Origin: Pseudomonas pisciculturae
GTDB lineage: Bacteria > Pseudomonadota > Gammaproteobacteria > Pseudomonadales > Pseudomonadaceae
Length of the DNA: 64,000 nt
Direction: 5' to 3'
Assembly: GCF_015461805.1 (NCBI RefSeq)
Contig: NZ_JACVZE010000003.1
Location: 310,001-374,000 of the forward strand
Of this stretch, positions 8,142 to 20,747 are shown in pieces. Made by a program: the position numbers and the translations under genes. Under the pieces are notes generated by a model. That model did no database searches. It was not told the DNA's origin and was given only the letters and a program-made list of their open reading frames with translations. Each line of letters starts with the position of its first letter. Within the stretch, counting starts at the first letter, position 1.

Positions 8142-9602
8142 TTACAGTTGGTTCCAAGCGGTCTGCCAGTGGTGGCCCACACCCGGCTCAAAGCCATTGG
8201 CTGTTGGCAGGTACTGTTTGCAGTAGCCAGAGTCCGGGAACGGTTTGCACTCATAGACTTCGCCGGTTTGCGGGTGCAACACACGGGTGCCGGCTTCATA
8301 GGTTGCCAGGCCTTCCGGGAATACGAAGTGGTAGTCCTTCGCGCCACCTTCACCGGTCATGTTCACCGGTTGAGTATCCTGGCGGGTGGTGCGACCGTCT
8401 TCGGTGGTGCCCACCAGCGTCATGTGGTGAGTGCCCGGCTCGGAGCGCACATCCATTTCAAGCCAGTTGCTGGAACCCTGGGCCAGGGTTTTTACAGTGC
8501 CGACCGCTTTGTTGTTGGCATTGAACAAGGTTGCTTCAACGTTCATGTCACGGTTGGCGATCATCGCGAAGCGCACCTTCGCGCGGCCTTTGTCCAGAAC
8601 GTATTGTTCAGCAAACGCCGACAAGGCCATGCGTGCACCTTCATCTTCTTTCATGTCCAGAGACAGCTCATAGCGAACCACACCACTGTCTTTCTGGGCA
8701 TACAGATTGTTCTGGCCTTTGACCGGCGCAACATCGCCTTGCTCATCGCGGATGCCAGCTTTGATCAAGGTCTGGCTTTTGTTGATCGCTTCGGCCAGCT
8801 TGAAGGACCAGTTCCCCTGTACACCCTCCTCAGCGCTATCAATGGTGATTGCCACCGAATGCGCCGCACTCTCGCCTGCTGCCGTGAAGGCACGGGCCTT
8901 GACCTTGTCGCCAGCCAACAGGGTGTTGGACGGCACAATACTGCCCACGTTACTCCAGCCGCCCGGCAACTCGGCTTCGGCAATGATGTTCACGTCGACC
9001 ACGTTATAGAACGCGGCATCCGTGTCGCCAACGGTCCAGATACCCAAAAGAATGTGGGAGCCGTTTTTGTCTTGTGGAATGACGCATTCGTGCTTGGCGC
9101 CAGGTGCCGGCAGGACGTTGCCACCGTCAACCGTGCAGAACGGGGTGCTCTCAAACGAGGTACGCGCCAGTGGCTGATTAGCGTTCCAGCCGTTGCGGGT
9201 GATGAAGTACTCATGCTTGGTCGCCGGATGCGGCGCGGTGTACTTCCAGTCGAATTTTACAGTGCGATCCTTGATTTCAGTCTTGTGCCAACGCGTGGCC
9301 GACTGAGCGTCGACGGCAGAAAACAGGCCATGACCGCCACTGGCAATCTTGCCATCAATCGGCCCCTGCAAAGGCGCACCGCCTACGCCAGCCGGAAACC
9401 CCTTAAAGGTTTCACCCACGCTTTGCGGCTCGTACTGAGCACCGCCGCAGTCTTTATTCAACCCTTTCTGGCATTGGAAAGCGCGGGAAGGTGGGTCATT
9501 CAAGTAACCATGTGCCATGACACTTTGCATAGGTAGTAACAATGCACTCGCCAGAACCAATGAAGACGCACCGCCCCATTGCGAAAAATTATTTTTAATC
9601 AT
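8142..9602 (-). CDS. Secreted AA10 lytic polysaccharide monooxygenase, GbpA/CbpD-like chitin-binding protein
   Basis: A 486-residue exported protein. A Sec signal peptide ends ...SVMA, leaving His31 as the mature N-terminus (HGYLNDPPSR), required for the copper histidine brace; the second brace histidine is probably His125 (TAPHPATKH), followed by ITRNGWNANQPL typical of AA10 enzymes. Middle domains (about 205-420) resemble the GbpA domain 2/3 modules, and the last about 55 residues (YEAGTRVLHPQTGEVYECKP) look like a CBM73/CBM5-type chitin-binding module. Length is close to Vibrio GbpA (about 485) and longer than P. aeruginosa CbpD. CbpD is a known type II substrate, and the neighbouring gsp operon suggests the same here. 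Confidence 0.93.
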   Translation of the reverse strand: MIKNNFSQWGGASSLVLASALLLPMQSVMAHGYLNDPPSRAFQCQKGLNKDCGGAQYEPQSVGETFKGFPAGVGGAPLQGPIDGKIASGGHGLFSAVDAQSATRWHKTEIKDRTVKFDWKYTAPHPATKHEYFITRNGWNANQPLARTSFESTPFCTVDGGNVLPAPGAKHECVIPQDKNGSHILLGIWTVGDTDAAFYNVVDVNIIAEAELPGGWSNVGSIVPSNTLLAGDKVKARAFTAAGESAAHSVAITIDSAEEGVQGNWSFKLAEAINKSQTLIKAGIRDEQGDVAPVKGQNNLYAQKDSGVVRYELSLDMKEDEGARMALSAFAEQYVLDKGRAKVRFAMIANRDMNVEATLFNANNKAVGTVKTLAQGSSNWLEMDVRSEPGTHHMTLVGTTEDGRTTRQDTQPVNMTGEGGAKDYHFVFPEGLATYEAGTRVLHPQTGEVYECKPFPDSGYCKQYLPTANGFEPGVGHHWQTAWNQL

Positions 9603-9620
9603 AACTACGGAATCCTACGA

Positions 9621-9649
9621 TTAATATTTGGTAAAGAACTCACACTCAA
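9621..9649 (-). promoter_or_regulatory. Candidate sigma-70-type promoter of the LPMO gene
   Basis: TTGAGT (9649-9644) and TATTAA (9626-9621) are separated by exactly 17 bases. The predicted start of transcription lies only about 12 bases before the ATG and close to the AGGA ribosome-binding site at 9616-9613, so the leader would be very short. This is sequence resemblance only. Confidence 0.35.
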
Positions 9650-9828
9650 ATGGTGCGGACGATGCCTTGAAGAGTTATCGAACGACAACCGACGGTGATA
9701 TTCGCGAAAACAAGGAATGATGGCTGTAGGGAAAGTCTTAGAAATAACTTTCAGGTACAACAATGCCCGACGAAGATAAACAACGTGCTGGCGATTAAAA
9801 ATACAAATACTTTGAAATAGACAATAAA

Positions 9829-9865
9829 AAACCCATCACTTCAATGACAACAAAGTGATGGGTTT
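9829..9865 (-). terminator. Intrinsic terminator of hemE
   Basis: A 12-bp perfect stem (AAACCCATCACT at 9829-9840 with AGTGATGGGTTT at 9854-9865), 13-base loop, followed on the minus strand by a run of T (GGGTTTTTTATT). It starts 13 bases after the hemE stop. Confidence 0.88.
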
Positions 9866-9878
9866 CAGGTGGAGACTA

Positions 9879-10946
9879 TTATTGGTGGTATTGCGCGGAC
9901 AGCTCGTGCACAGCCTGCAGGAACGCGCCCGCATGTTCCGGATTAACTTCCGGTGTAATGCCATGCCCCAGGTTGAACACATGCCCGGTGCCTGTGCCAT
10001 AGCTGGCCAGGATGCGGCCCACTTCGGCGCGGATCGCTTCGGGCTTGGCGTACAGCACCGTCGGGTCCATGTTGCCCTGCAGCGCAACGCGGTTACCCAC
10101 GCGCTGACGGGCTTCGCCGAGGTCGCAGGTCCAGTCCAGGCCGAGGGCGTCAGCGCCGGCATCGGCGATGCTTTCCAGCCACAGGCCGCCGCCTTTGGTG
10201 AACATGATCACCGGCACTTTACGGCCTTCATGTTCGCGGATCAGGCCACTGACAATCTTGCGCATGTAGGCCAGGGAGAACTCCTGGTACGCCGCCGATG
10301 ACAGGTTGCCGCCCCAGGTGTCGAAGATCTGCACCGCTTGCGCGCCAGCCATGATCTGGCCGTTGAGGTAGGAGGTGACTGACTGTGCCAGCTTGTCCAA
10401 CAGCAGGTGCATGGCCTGCGGGTTGTCGTAGAGCATGGCCTTGGTCTTGCGGAAGTCTTTCGACGAACCGCCTTCGACCATGTAGGTGGCCAAGGTCCAT
10501 GGGCTGCCGGAGAAGCCGATCAGCGGCACGCGGCCGTTGAGCTCGCGACGGATGGTGCTGACCGCGTCCATCACGTAGCCCAGGTCTTTGTGGGGGTCAG
10601 GGATCGGCAGGGCTTCGATATCCGCCAGGGTGCTGACGACCTTCTTGAAACGCGGGCCTTCGCCGGTTTCAAAATACAGGCCTTGGCCCATGGCATCAGG
10701 GATGGTGAGGATGTCGGAGAAGAGGATGGCCGCGTCCAGTTGTGGGTAGCGGTCCAGCGGCTGCATCGTGACTTCGCAGGCGAACTCCGGGTTCATGCAC
10801 AGGCTCATGAAGTCACCGGCGTTGGCGCGGCTGGCGCGGTATTCCGGCAGGTAGCGACCGGCCTGGCGCATCATCCAAACAGGGGTGACGTCCACGGGTT
10901 GCTTGAGCAGGGCACGAAGGAAACGGTCGTTCTTGAGGGCAGTCAT
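9879..10946 (-). CDS. hemE: Uroporphyrinogen decarboxylase HemE
   Basis: A 355-residue cytoplasmic enzyme converting uroporphyrinogen III to coproporphyrinogen III in haem synthesis. The family signatures are visible: [14 protein letters not shown] near the N-terminus (substrate-carboxylate-binding arginines) and [16 protein letters not shown] in the middle. Length matches the family norm. It is transcribed on its own: a terminator follows it, and upstream lie the gltBD terminator and a REPIN. Confidence 0.98.
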   Translation of the reverse strand: MTALKNDRFLRALLKQPVDVTPVWMMRQAGRYLPEYRASRANAGDFMSLCMNPEFACEVTMQPLDRYPQLDAAILFSDILTIPDAMGQGLYFETGEGPRFKKVVSTLADIEALPIPDPHKDLGYVMDAVSTIRRELNGRVPLIGFSGSPWTLATYMVEGGSSKDFRKTKAMLYDNPQAMHLLLDKLAQSVTSYLNGQIMAGAQAVQIFDTWGGNLSSAAYQEFSLAYMRKIVSGLIREHEGRKVPVIMFTKGGGLWLESIADAGADALGLDWTCDLGEARQRVGNRVALQGNMDPTVLYAKPEAIRAEVGRILASYGTGTGHVFNLGHGITPEVNPEHAGAFLQAVHELSAQYHQ

Positions 10947-10993
10947 GTCGGCATCCGCAAAAAAAGTGCGGGCATTTTCTCAGAGCCGGACGC

Positions 10994-11021
10994 AAAAGGC
11001 ACGGAATGGGCCGTGCCTTTT
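10994..11021 (-). terminator. Likely intrinsic terminator of the gltBD operon
   Basis: An 11-bp perfect stem (AAAAGGCACGG at 10994-11004, CCGTGCCTTTT at 11011-11021) with a six-base loop. On the minus strand the stem ends in TTTT. It lies about 165 bases after the gltD stop, beyond the REPIN, and just before hemE. The plus strand would also end in T residues, so it could stop transcription both ways. Confidence 0.6.
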
Positions 11022-11083
11022 ATCTATTGGGTTGATTTGCAGCAATGTCTGGCACCCCAAACCCCAATGTGGAATGAGGCTTG

Positions 11084-11170
11084 TGTGGGAGCTGGCTTGC
11101 CTGCGATGCAGGCGACTCGGTGAATCAGGTACACCGAGGTGATGCTATCGCAGGCAAGCCAGCTCCCACA
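11084..11170. repeat. REPIN: inverted pair of REP sequences
   Basis: TGTGGGAGCTGGCTTGCCTG at the left end is matched by its near-perfect reverse complement at the right, about 40 bases of spacer between. It lies between hemE and gltD. The core differs from the other REPINs here (AGCTGGC in place of AGGGGGC or AGCGGGC). Confidence 0.9.
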
Positions 11171-11187
11171 TTTGACCGCTTTTCAAA

Positions 11188-12615
<1,428 letters not shown>

Positions 12616-12639
12616 TCATCAAACTTCTTCAGGCGCATA

Positions 12640-15600
12640 TCACTGCGGGTTGGCACGGATGCTGGAAAGCAACGATTTCAGGTTGGCAGCCTTGGGCTTG
12701 ACCAGCCAGAAACGACGCAGGTAATCATCGAGGTTTTCGGCGAGGTTACGACCCCATTCGCTGCCGGTCTCCTCGACATACTCGTCCAGCACGTGCTGCA
12801 AGTGGTTCCGGTAGGACTCCATGGCTTCGCCGCTGATGCGCTGGATCTCGACCAACTCGTGGTTGACCTTGTCGACGAAGGTGTTGTCCTGGTCGAGCAC
12901 GTAGGCGAAACCGCCGGTCATGCCCGAACCGAAGTTGTAACCAGTCTTGCCCAATACCGCGACAAAGCCCCCGGTCATGTACTCACAGCAGTGATCGCCA
13001 GTGCCTTCCACCACGGTGTGGGCACCGGAGTTACGCACGGCGAAACGCTCACCGGCGGTGCCGGCAGCGAACAGCTTGCCACCGGTGGCGCCGTAGAGGC
13101 AGGTGTTGCCGATGATGGCACTGTCCTGGCTCTTGTAGACGCTGCCTTTAGGCGGAACGATCACCAGCTTGCCGCCGGTCATGCCCTTGCCCACGTAGTC
13201 GTTGGCATCGCCTTCGAGGTACATGTGCAGGCCGCCGGCGTTCCACACGCCAAAGCTCTGGCCCGCAGTGCCTTTGAAGCGGAAGGTGATTGGCGCCTTG
13301 GCCATGCCTTGGTTGCCGTGCTTGCGCGCGATTTCGCCGGAGATGCGTGCGCCGATGGAACGGTCGCAGTTGCAGATATCCAGTTCGAATTCGCCACCGC
13401 TGGCGTCATTGATCGACGACCCGGCGATTTCCACCATTTTCTCGGCCAGCAGGCCTTTGTCGAAGGGCGGGTTGCGCTCAACACCGCAGAACTGCGGCTT
13501 GTCGGCCGGGATGTGATCGCTGCCCAACAACGGCGTGAGGTCCAGGTGATGCTGCTTGGCGGTCTGGCCCTGAAGGATTTCCAGCAGGTCGGTACGGCCG
13601 ATCAGCTCTTCGAGGGAGCGCACGCCCAGCTTGGCCAGCCACTCACGGGTCTCTTCGGCGACGTAGGTGAAGAAATTCACCACCATGTCGACGGTGCCGA
13701 TGTAGTGATCCTTGCGCAGCTTTTCGTTCTGAGTAGCCACGCCGGTGGCGCAGTTGTTCAGGTGGCAGATGCGCAGGTATTTGCAGCCCAGGGCGATCAT
13801 CGGCGCGGTGCCGAAGCCGAAGCTTTCGGCGCCAAGGATCGCGGCCTTGATCACGTCGAGGCCGGTTTTCAGGCCGCCGTCGGTTTGTACACGCACCTTG
13901 CCGCGCAGGTCGTTGCCGCGCAGGGTCTGGTGGGTTTCGGCCAGGCCGAGTTCCCACGGTGCACCGGCGTACTTGATGGAAGTCAGCGGCGAAGCGCCAG
14001 TGCCACCGTCATAGCCGGAGATGGTGATCAGGTCGGCATAGGCCTTGGCCACGCCAGCGGCGATGGTGCCCACGCCGGCTTCTGCTACCAGTTTCACCGA
14101 GACCAGGGCCTGCGGGTTGACTTGTTTAAGGTCGAAAATCAGCTGCGACAAGTCTTCAATCGAGTAGATGTCGTGGTGCGGCGGAGGCGAGATCAGAGTC
14201 ACGCCCGGCACTGCATAACGCAGCTTGGCGATCAGACCGTTGACCTTGCCGCCTGGCAGCTGGCCGCCTTCGCCAGGCTTGGCGCCCTGGGCAACCTTGA
14301 TCTGCAGCACTTCGGCGTTGACCAGGTATTCCGGGGTTACACCGAAACGGCCAGTCGCGACCTGCTTGATTTTCGAGCTCTTGATGGTGCCGTAGCGCGC
14401 CGGGTCTTCGCCGCCTTCGCCGGAGTTGGAACGCGCACCCAGGCGGTTCATGGCTTCGGCCAGGGCTTCGTGGGCCTCAGGCGACAGAGCACCCAGGGAG
14501 ATACCGGCGGAGTCGAAGCGCTTGAGGATCGACTCCAGCGGCTCGACTTCGCTGATGTCCATCGGCGTGTCCAGGGTCTTCACCTTGAACAGGTCACGGA
14601 TCATCGACACCGGGCGGTTGTCCACCAGCGAGGTGTATTCCTTGAACTTGGCGTAGTCGCCCTGCTGCACGGCGGCTTGCAGGGTGTTGACCACGTCCGG
14701 GTTGTACGCGTGGTATTCGCCACCGTGCACGAACTTGAGCAGGCCACCTTGCTGGATCGGCTTGCGCGCGCTCCAGGCTTCGGCGGCCAGGGCTTTTTGC
14801 TCGGCTTCGATGTCGACGAAACGCGCACCCTTGATGCGGCTTGGCACGCCACGGAAGCTCAGCTCGCAAACTTCTTCGGACAAGCCGATAGCTTCGAACA
14901 GTTGAGCGCCGCGATAAGACGTGACGGTGGAGATGCCCATCTTCGACAGGATCTTCAACAGGCCCTTGGTGATGCCCTTACGGTAGTTCTTGAACACCTC
15001 ATAGAGGTCGCCCAGCACTTCACCGGTACGGATCAGGTCACCCAGCACTTCGTAGGCCAAGAACGGGTAAACCGCGGAGGCGCCGAAGCCGATCAACACC
15101 GCGAAGTGGTGCGGGTCGCGGGCAGTAGCCGTTTCAACGAGGATGTTGGAGTCGCAGCGCAGACCTTTTTCGGTCAGGCGGTGGTGCACTGCACCCGTCG
15201 CCAACGAAGCGTGAATCGGCAGCTTGCCCGGCGCGATATGGCGGTCGGTCAACACGATCTGGGTACGACCGGCGCGCACGGCTTCTTCGGCCTGGTCGGC
15301 GACGTTGCGCACAGCGGCTTCAAGGCCGAGGCTCTCGTCGTAGTTCAGGTCGATGATCTGGCGGTCGAAGCCCGGGCGGTCCAGGGTCATCAACGAACGC
15401 CACTTGGCCGGCGAAATCACAGGCGAGCTGAGGATCACGCGAGAAGCATGCTCAGGCGATTCCTGGAAGATATTGCGCTCGGCACCGAGGCACACTTCCA
15501 GCGACATCACGATAGCTTCGCGCAGCGGGTCGATCGGCGGGTTGGTCACCTGGGCGAACTGCTGGCGGAAGTAGTCGTACGGCGTGCGCACGCGCTGGGA

Positions 15601-17085
15601 CAGCACGGCCATCGGCGTGTCATCGCCCATGGAGCCGACGGCTTCGTAGCCTTGCTCACCGAGCGGGCGCAGCACCTGGTCGCGCTCTTCGAAGGTGACC
15701 TGGTACATCTTCATGTACTGCTTGAGCTGGTCAACGTCGTAGAAAGCCGAACCGTGGTCGTTGTCTTCCATGGTCGCCTGGATGCGCAGGGCGTTCTTGC
15801 GCAGCCATTGCTTGTACGGGTGACGCGACTTCAAACGGTTGTCGATGGCGTCGGTGTCGAGGATCTGCCCGGTTTCGGTGTCCACGGCCAGGATCTGGCC
15901 AGGGCCTACGCGGCCTTTGGCGATGACGTCTTCGGGTTTGTAGTCCCACACGCCGATTTCCGAGGCGAGGGTGATGAAACCGTTGGTGGTGGTGACCCAA
16001 CGCGCCGGGCGCAGACCGTTACGGTCAAGCAGGCACACCGCGTAGCGACCGTCGGTCATGACCACGCCGGCCGGGCCGTCCCACGGTTCCATGTGCATCG
16101 AGTTGTACTCGTAGAACGCACGCAGGTCCGGGTCCATGGTTTCGACGTTCTGCCACGCAGGCGGAATGATCATGCGCACGCCACGGAACAGGTCGATGCC
16201 GCCGGTGACCATCAGTTCGAGCATGTTGTCCATGCTGGAGGAGTCGGAGCCTACGCGGTTGACCAGCGGGCCGAGCTCTTCGAGGTCCATCAAATCGTTG
16301 GCGAACTTGGTGCGACGGGCCACGGCCCAGTTGCGGTTGCCGGTGATGGTGTTGATCTCGCCGTTGTGGGCGAGGAAGCGGAATGGCTGGGCCAGCGGCC
16401 ATTTCGGCAGGGTGTTGGTGGAGAAGCGCTGGTGGAACACGCAGATTGCGGTTTGCAGGCGCTCATCGCTCAGGTCTGGATAGAAGGCGGTCAAATCCGC
16501 CGGCATCATCAGGCCTTTATAAATGATGGTCTTGTGGGAAAAGCTGCAGATGTAGTGCTCGGTGTCGGCAGCGTTGGCCACGGACGAACGACGACGGGAG
16601 GTGAACAGCTTGATCGCCATGTCCTGGTCGCTCAGGCCATCGCCGGCGATGAAGACTTGCTCGATCTGCGGCAGACGCTCCAGGGCCAATCGGCCGAGTA
16701 CGCTGGTGTCGATCGGCACTTTGCGCCAGCCGACAAGTTGCAGGCCCGCAGCGGCGATCTCGCGGTTCATGTTCTCGCGAGCGGCCTCGGCTTTTACCGG
16801 GTCCTGGTTGAAGAACACCATGCCCACGGCGTACTGCTTGGGCAGGTCGACCGCAAATTGCTCTTTGGCGACAGCGCGCAGGAACAGGTCGGGCTTTTGA
16901 ATCAGCAAGCCACAACCGTCACCGGTCTTGCCGTCGGCGTTGATCCCACCGCGGTGGGTCATGCAGGTCAGGGCCTCGATGGCCGTTTGCAAAAGGGTAT
17001 GACTGGGCTCGCCCTGCATATGGGCAATCAGGCCGAAACCGCAGTTATCCTTGAATTCATCGGGTTGGTACAGACCTGCTTTCAT
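12640..17085 (-). CDS. gltB: Glutamate synthase (NADPH) large subunit GltB
   Basis: A 1481-residue enzyme. The N-terminus [18 protein letters not shown] places the catalytic Ntn-type cysteine at residue 15, so a 14-residue propeptide must be removed. The glutamine amidotransferase domain is followed by the central domain, the FMN/2-oxoglutarate synthase domain with the 3Fe-4S cysteines ([12 protein letters not shown]), and the C-terminal beta-helix (GXXG repeats). The ATG at 17085 was chosen over an in-frame start 17 codons upstream because it gives the propeptide length seen in Pseudomonas GltB. An exceptionally long antisense frame covers this gene and gltD; it is judged a coding-bias shadow. 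Confidence 0.98.
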   Translation of the reverse strand: MKAGLYQPDEFKDNCGFGLIAHMQGEPSHTLLQTAIEALTCMTHRGGINADGKTGDGCGLLIQKPDLFLRAVAKEQFAVDLPKQYAVGMVFFNQDPVKAEAARENMNREIAAAGLQLVGWRKVPIDTSVLGRLALERLPQIEQVFIAGDGLSDQDMAIKLFTSRRRSSVANAADTEHYICSFSHKTIIYKGLMMPADLTAFYPDLSDERLQTAICVFHQRFSTNTLPKWPLAQPFRFLAHNGEINTITGNRNWAVARRTKFANDLMDLEELGPLVNRVGSDSSSMDNMLELMVTGGIDLFRGVRMIIPPAWQNVETMDPDLRAFYEYNSMHMEPWDGPAGVVMTDGRYAVCLLDRNGLRPARWVTTTNGFITLASEIGVWDYKPEDVIAKGRVGPGQILAVDTETGQILDTDAIDNRLKSRHPYKQWLRKNALRIQATMEDNDHGSAFYDVDQLKQYMKMYQVTFEERDQVLRPLGEQGYEAVGSMGDDTPMAVLSQRVRTPYDYFRQQFAQVTNPPIDPLREAIVMSLEVCLGAERNIFQESPEHASRVILSSPVISPAKWRSLMTLDRPGFDRQIIDLNYDESLGLEAAVRNVADQAEEAVRAGRTQIVLTDRHIAPGKLPIHASLATGAVHHRLTEKGLRCDSNILVETATARDPHHFAVLIGFGASAVYPFLAYEVLGDLIRTGEVLGDLYEVFKNYRKGITKGLLKILSKMGISTVTSYRGAQLFEAIGLSEEVCELSFRGVPSRIKGARFVDIEAEQKALAAEAWSARKPIQQGGLLKFVHGGEYHAYNPDVVNTLQAAVQQGDYAKFKEYTSLVDNRPVSMIRDLFKVKTLDTPMDISEVEPLESILKRFDSAGISLGALSPEAHEALAEAMNRLGARSNSGEGGEDPARYGTIKSSKIKQVATGRFGVTPEYLVNAEVLQIKVAQGAKPGEGGQLPGGKVNGLIAKLRYAVPGVTLISPPPHHDIYSIEDLSQLIFDLKQVNPQALVSVKLVAEAGVGTIAAGVAKAYADLITISGYDGGTGASPLTSIKYAGAPWELGLAETHQTLRGNDLRGKVRVQTDGGLKTGLDVIKAAILGAESFGFGTAPMIALGCKYLRICHLNNCATGVATQNEKLRKDHYIGTVDMVVNFFTYVAEETREWLAKLGVRSLEELIGRTDLLEILQGQTAKQHHLDLTPLLGSDHIPADKPQFCGVERNPPFDKGLLAEKMVEIAGSSINDASGGEFELDICNCDRSIGARISGEIARKHGNQGMAKAPITFRFKGTAGQSFGVWNAGGLHMYLEGDANDYVGKGMTGGKLVIVPPKGSVYKSQDSAIIGNTCLYGATGGKLFAAGTAGERFAVRNSGAHTVVEGTGDHCCEYMTGGFVAVLGKTGYNFGSGMTGGFAYVLDQDNTFVDKVNHELVEIQRISGEAMESYRNHLQHVLDEYVEETGSEWGRNLAENLDDYLRRFWLVKPKAANLKSLLSSIRANPQ

Positions 17086-17437
17086 AGACACTTTCTCACC
17101 AGGCTGCCTCTTATATCGAGGCAAATTTCTTTTCAATTCAACCGGTTACCTTCCACGCCGAACGTACGCCGGCTTAGCGGGGGCAAAAGGGAGGTCATTG
17201 TACACACCGACACAGACGCTCACAAATTTAGCGACGAAATGTCGCAAATCTATGTCGCATTTATGAAAGGTTTAAAGCGATATGCTGTGCTAGTCAAAAC
17301 TTTTTTAATTCTGACCGCTACGACTCAAAAGCTACTGTGACGCAGACACCACAAAGCGCGCGGTCCGTAGGGGACTGCACGCCATGCGATTTTTTTTGAG
17401 GTGCCGGGAGGGCGGCCTGGGTAAGGCCGCCGGATCT
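17086..17437. other. Intergenic region upstream of gltB and downstream of damX
   Basis: About 350 bases without a convincing gene. It holds the gltB leader and promoter candidate, a short direct repeat (ATGTCGCA twice, five bases apart, about 17239-17259), and a GC hairpin (17411-17431) just past the damX stop that lacks a T tract on the minus strand. No sign of an RNA gene was recognised. Confidence 0.5.
17269..17297 (-). promoter_or_regulatory. Candidate promoter of gltBD
   Basis: On the minus strand TTGACT (17297-17292) is followed after 17 bases by TAAACC (17274-17269), about 180 bases before the gltB ATG. The -10 match is weak; the region is AT-rich compared with its surroundings. Confidence 0.35.
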
Positions 17438-18988
17438 TCAGCGAGTTGCTGCCAGTTCTTGTTGAACGCTGGCGACAGTGCGAGGCCAAGGTTTACCAGC
17501 CTGAACCTTCGCTGGCAAGGTTTTGATCGCAGAATCTGCGGCTGCGCGGCTGGAGAAGTTACCGTAGGTGATCACGTAGAGAGGCTTGCCGTTGAGCACT
17601 TTCTTGAAATAACGGTACTCGCCGCCCTGCTCTTTCACGAACGCTTGGGCGTTGGCTTCGGAGCTGGTGCCCAGGATCTGCACCACGAAGTTGTTGGCGG
17701 GCTGGCTGCCGTACCAACCGCTGCCAGCAGCACCGGCTTTGGCGACAGTGGCTGGTTTTTCAACCGGCTTGACCACTGGAGCGGGCTTGGCAACCGGCGC
17801 AGGTGCGACCGGCTTGGTCACAGGCGCAGGCTTGGCGGTGGCAACGGTAGGCGCTGGGGTTGGCTTGGCAGCTGGCTGACCCGCTGGCACGCCCGCAGGC
17901 GGCGCGGTGGTGGTTACGGTCGGCGGCGTAGCGCTGGAGCCTTCTACCGGCACGCCGTCGTCACCTTCGGAGATGCCACCGGCTTCTTCGGCGAGCGGGC
18001 CACGCATCACCGGCTGGCCGACCATAGGCAGGTTGGTGGGTTGGCCGGAATTGGCGAACTCAACGTTTGGAGTAGGCTTGCCCAGTGGCAACTGCGCCTG
18101 TTCGGTTGGCGCGCCGGGAGTGGTCGGTGCCTTGCTGCGACCTGGGATCAACCAGGCGGCGGCAACCGCGACCACAACAACGGCGGAAATAGCCAATACG
18201 TGCTTCTTAGGCATAGTGAACCCCATCTTTGGACGCTTGACCGCAGAGCGGCTGGCAATCATGGCTTCGATCATGGCATCGCGGGCAACCTGGTTGATGG
18301 TGCCAGGCCAGCCGTCGGAGCTTTCGTGAATATCAGAGATCTGCTGAGCGGAGAAAAGTTCGATCCCCGCCCCCGCGCCTTCCAGGCGTTGAGCCAGGTA
18401 TTCGCGGGTTTCTTCTTCTTCGTACGGCTGCAATTCGATGACGTGGAACAGCTCTTGATCACCGCTGATCTGCTCCAGATCGGCGATCAACGACGACTCA
18501 CCAAACAGGAACACATGCGGGCGGCCTTCGGGCGTGCCCGCTGCCAGCGCCAGCAGCGCTTCCAGGGCGGATTCGTCGAGCTGCTCGGCGTCGTCCACCA
18601 GCAGGTAGACTTCCTGGCCGGTCAGACCCAGCTGCACCACTTGCTTGAGGATCGCATTCGGTTCGGCAGTGGCCACGTCCAGCGCCTGGGCAACCTGGCG
18701 CAGCACGCCCGCCGCGTCACCGGCACCACGGGCCGACACCACCACGCTCTGCACGGACTGCTTGTTGGTGCTGGCCACCAGGGCTTGGCGCAGCAAGGTC
18801 TTGCCGCTGCCCAGCGGGCCAGTCACCACCAGCAGCAACTGGCTGTAGCGCGCCAGATGGTGCAGTTGCCCCAGCACTGGCTTGCGCTGGGCCGGGAAGA
18901 ATTTGAAACCAGGCACCCGCGGAGCAAAAGGGTCGTGGCTTAACTGGTAATGGCCGAGGAACGCCTCGTCGGCATGCAAACTAGTCAT
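17438..18988 (-). CDS. DamX-like AAA ATPase with C-terminal SPOR domain
   Basis: A 516-residue inner-membrane protein. An ExeA/GspA-like ATPase module occupies residues 1-255, with Walker A GPLGSGKT at 57-64 and Walker B VYLLVDDAEQL. A transmembrane helix at about 263-283 (HVLAISAVVVVAVAAAW) leads into a long Pro/Ala/Val-rich periplasmic linker, then a SPOR domain (about 430-510), which binds denuded septal peptidoglycan. Homologues beside aroB in other gammaproteobacteria (DamX) act at the division septum. It begins ten bases after the aroB stop and ends the pilMNO/PQ-aroKB operon. Confidence 0.9.
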   Translation of the reverse strand: MTSLHADEAFLGHYQLSHDPFAPRVPGFKFFPAQRKPVLGQLHHLARYSQLLLVVTGPLGSGKTLLRQALVASTNKQSVQSVVVSARGAGDAAGVLRQVAQALDVATAEPNAILKQVVQLGLTGQEVYLLVDDAEQLDESALEALLALAAGTPEGRPHVFLFGESSLIADLEQISGDQELFHVIELQPYEEEETREYLAQRLEGAGAGIELFSAQQISDIHESSDGWPGTINQVARDAMIEAMIASRSAVKRPKMGFTMPKKHVLAISAVVVVAVAAAWLIPGRSKAPTTPGAPTEQAQLPLGKPTPNVEFANSGQPTNLPMVGQPVMRGPLAEEAGGISEGDDGVPVEGSSATPPTVTTTAPPAGVPAGQPAAKPTPAPTVATAKPAPVTKPVAPAPVAKPAPVVKPVEKPATVAKAGAAGSGWYGSQPANNFVVQILGTSSEANAQAFVKEQGGEYRYFKKVLNGKPLYVITYGNFSSRAAADSAIKTLPAKVQAGKPWPRTVASVQQELAATR

Positions 18989-18998
18989 CGGGATCTCA

Positions 18999-20099
18999 TT
19001 AACCTTTCAGCTGAGCCAGGGCACGGTAATCCGCTCCCAGCGTGGCTTGTAGAATCTCTTTTGGATAATCGTCGGTCACTACCGCTTCGCCCATGTGGCG
19101 CAGCAGCACCAGTCGCAGTCGACCGTCGATCACTTTCTTGTCTATTGCCATATGTTCGAGGAAATCCGCTTCGGTCATTTCCTCAGGCGGGATGACCGGC
19201 AGACCGGCGCGCTGGAACAAACGGATACCACGATCGCGCTCCTGGGCGCTGATCCAGCCCAGGCGTTGCGACATCTCCAACGCCATCACTGTGCCAGCCG
19301 CTACGGCCTCCCCATGCAGCCACACACCATAGCCCATGTGGGTTTCGATCGCATGGCCGAAGGTGTGACCGAGGTTCAGGGTGGCCCGCACACCGGACTC
19401 CCGTTCGTCGGCATTCACCACCAGCGCCTTGGCGGCGCAGGAGCGGGAAATCGCTTCGGTGAGTGCCACCTGGTCGAGGTTGCGCAGCGCGTCGACATGT
19501 TCTTCCAGCCAGGCCAGGAACGGTTCGTCGCAGATCAGCCCGTACTTGATGACCTCCGCCAGGCCCGCAGACAGCTCACGCGGCGGCAGGGTGTTGAGCG
19601 TTGCAGTGTCGATCAGTACCGCCTGGGGCTGGTAAAACGCACCGACCATGTTCTTGCCCAGCGGGTGGTTGATACCGGTCTTGCCACCCACCGACGAATC
19701 GACCTGGGAGAGCAAGGTAGTCGGCACCTGGATAAAATCCACGCCACGCTGGTAGCAGGCCGCCGCGAAACCGGCCATGTCGCCGATCACACCGCCGCCC
19801 AAGGCGATCACAGTGGTGCGGCGGTCATGGCGAGCAGTGAGCAGGCCATCAAAGATCAGTTGCAGGGTTTCCCAATTCTTATGGGCTTCGCCGTCAGGCA
19901 GGATCACCGAGATCACGGAATACGCCGCCAGGCTGCGGCTCAGACGCTCAAGATACAGCGGCGCGACCGTTTCGTTGGAGATGATCGCCACTTGCCGCCC
20001 GGCAATGTGCGGCGCGAGCAACTCGGGCTGGTCCAACAGACCTTCGCCAATATGGATGGGGTAGCTGCGCTCGCCTAGATCGACCTTAAGTGTCTGCAT
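18999..20099 (-). CDS. aroB: 3-dehydroquinate synthase AroB
   Basis: A 366-residue cytoplasmic NAD- and metal-dependent enzyme; second step of the shikimate pathway, making 3-dehydroquinate from DAHP. Visible motifs are the NAD-binding [19 protein letters not shown] and the lysine-containing [16 protein letters not shown], plus the metal-binding HTFGHAIE. Length matches the family. It follows aroK by about 125 bases. Confidence 0.98.
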   Translation of the reverse strand: MQTLKVDLGERSYPIHIGEGLLDQPELLAPHIAGRQVAIISNETVAPLYLERLSRSLAAYSVISVILPDGEAHKNWETLQLIFDGLLTARHDRRTTVIALGGGVIGDMAGFAAACYQRGVDFIQVPTTLLSQVDSSVGGKTGINHPLGKNMVGAFYQPQAVLIDTATLNTLPPRELSAGLAEVIKYGLICDEPFLAWLEEHVDALRNLDQVALTEAISRSCAAKALVVNADERESGVRATLNLGHTFGHAIETHMGYGVWLHGEAVAAGTVMALEMSQRLGWISAQERDRGIRLFQRAGLPVIPPEEMTEADFLEHMAIDKKVIDGRLRLVLLRHMGEAVVTDDYPKEILQATLGADYRALAQLKG

Positions 20100-20224
20100 G
20101 TGTCCCCGCGTTAGAGATGTTGTGACTACCGGCCACGCCGAAATACAGCGTTGCCTAATGGCTCTACGCCATACCTTTAAGGCTGATGGCGCGCCGCCGA
20201 GAATAGCGCATTTCGGGCCTGGCT

Positions 20225-20743
20225 TTAACGGGGTGGCAGCCGTTGCAGGCGCTCAAGAATATCGAGGACCACCATCCGCGGCGGCCGCTCATCGGTTTCG
20301 ACCACCAGATCGGCAATTTCCCGATACAGCGGATCACGCAACGTGAGCAGGTCCCGCAGGGTTTTCTCTGGATTGGCCGTGCGCAGCAACGGGCGATTGC
20401 GATCGCGGGCAGTACGCCCCACCTGTTGCTCGACCGAAGCATGCAGATAGACCACCCGACCGCCAGCATGAAGCGCCCGGCGGTTTTCTTCGCGCATGAC
20501 TGCGCCACCGCCGGTGGCCAATACCACGCCGTCGAGGCCGCACAGCTCGGCGATCATCGCCTGCTCGCGGTCACGAAAGCCCAGCTCGCCTTCCTTATCG
20601 AAGATCCATGGGATATTGGCACCCGTGCGCACTTCAATTTCCTTATCGGAATCTTTGAATGGCAGGCGCAGCTCTTTGGCCAGCAAACGGCCGATGGTGC
20701 TTTTTCCAGCCCCCATCGGTCCTACAAGAATCAAATTTCGCAC
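20225..20743 (-). CDS. aroK: Shikimate kinase AroK
   Basis: A 172-residue kinase phosphorylating shikimate at the 3-hydroxyl. Walker [10 protein letters not shown] is at residues 8-16, the substrate-binding DSDKEIE follows, and the lid with [14 protein letters not shown] is present. The start codon is GTG, only four bases past the pilQ stop, which ties it to the pilus operon, as is common in gammaproteobacteria. Confidence 0.97.
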   Translation of the reverse strand: MRNLILVGPMGAGKSTIGRLLAKELRLPFKDSDKEIEVRTGANIPWIFDKEGELGFRDREQAMIAELCGLDGVVLATGGGAVMREENRRALHAGGRVVYLHASVEQQVGRTARDRNRPLLRTANPEKTLRDLLTLRDPLYREIADLVVETDERPPRMVVLDILERLQRLPPR

Positions 20744-20747
20744 AGAA

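Noticed and set aside
17411..17431. GC hairpin after damX as an intrinsic terminator
   Set aside because: The stem is good but on the minus strand no T tract follows; the nearby T run lies on the other strand.
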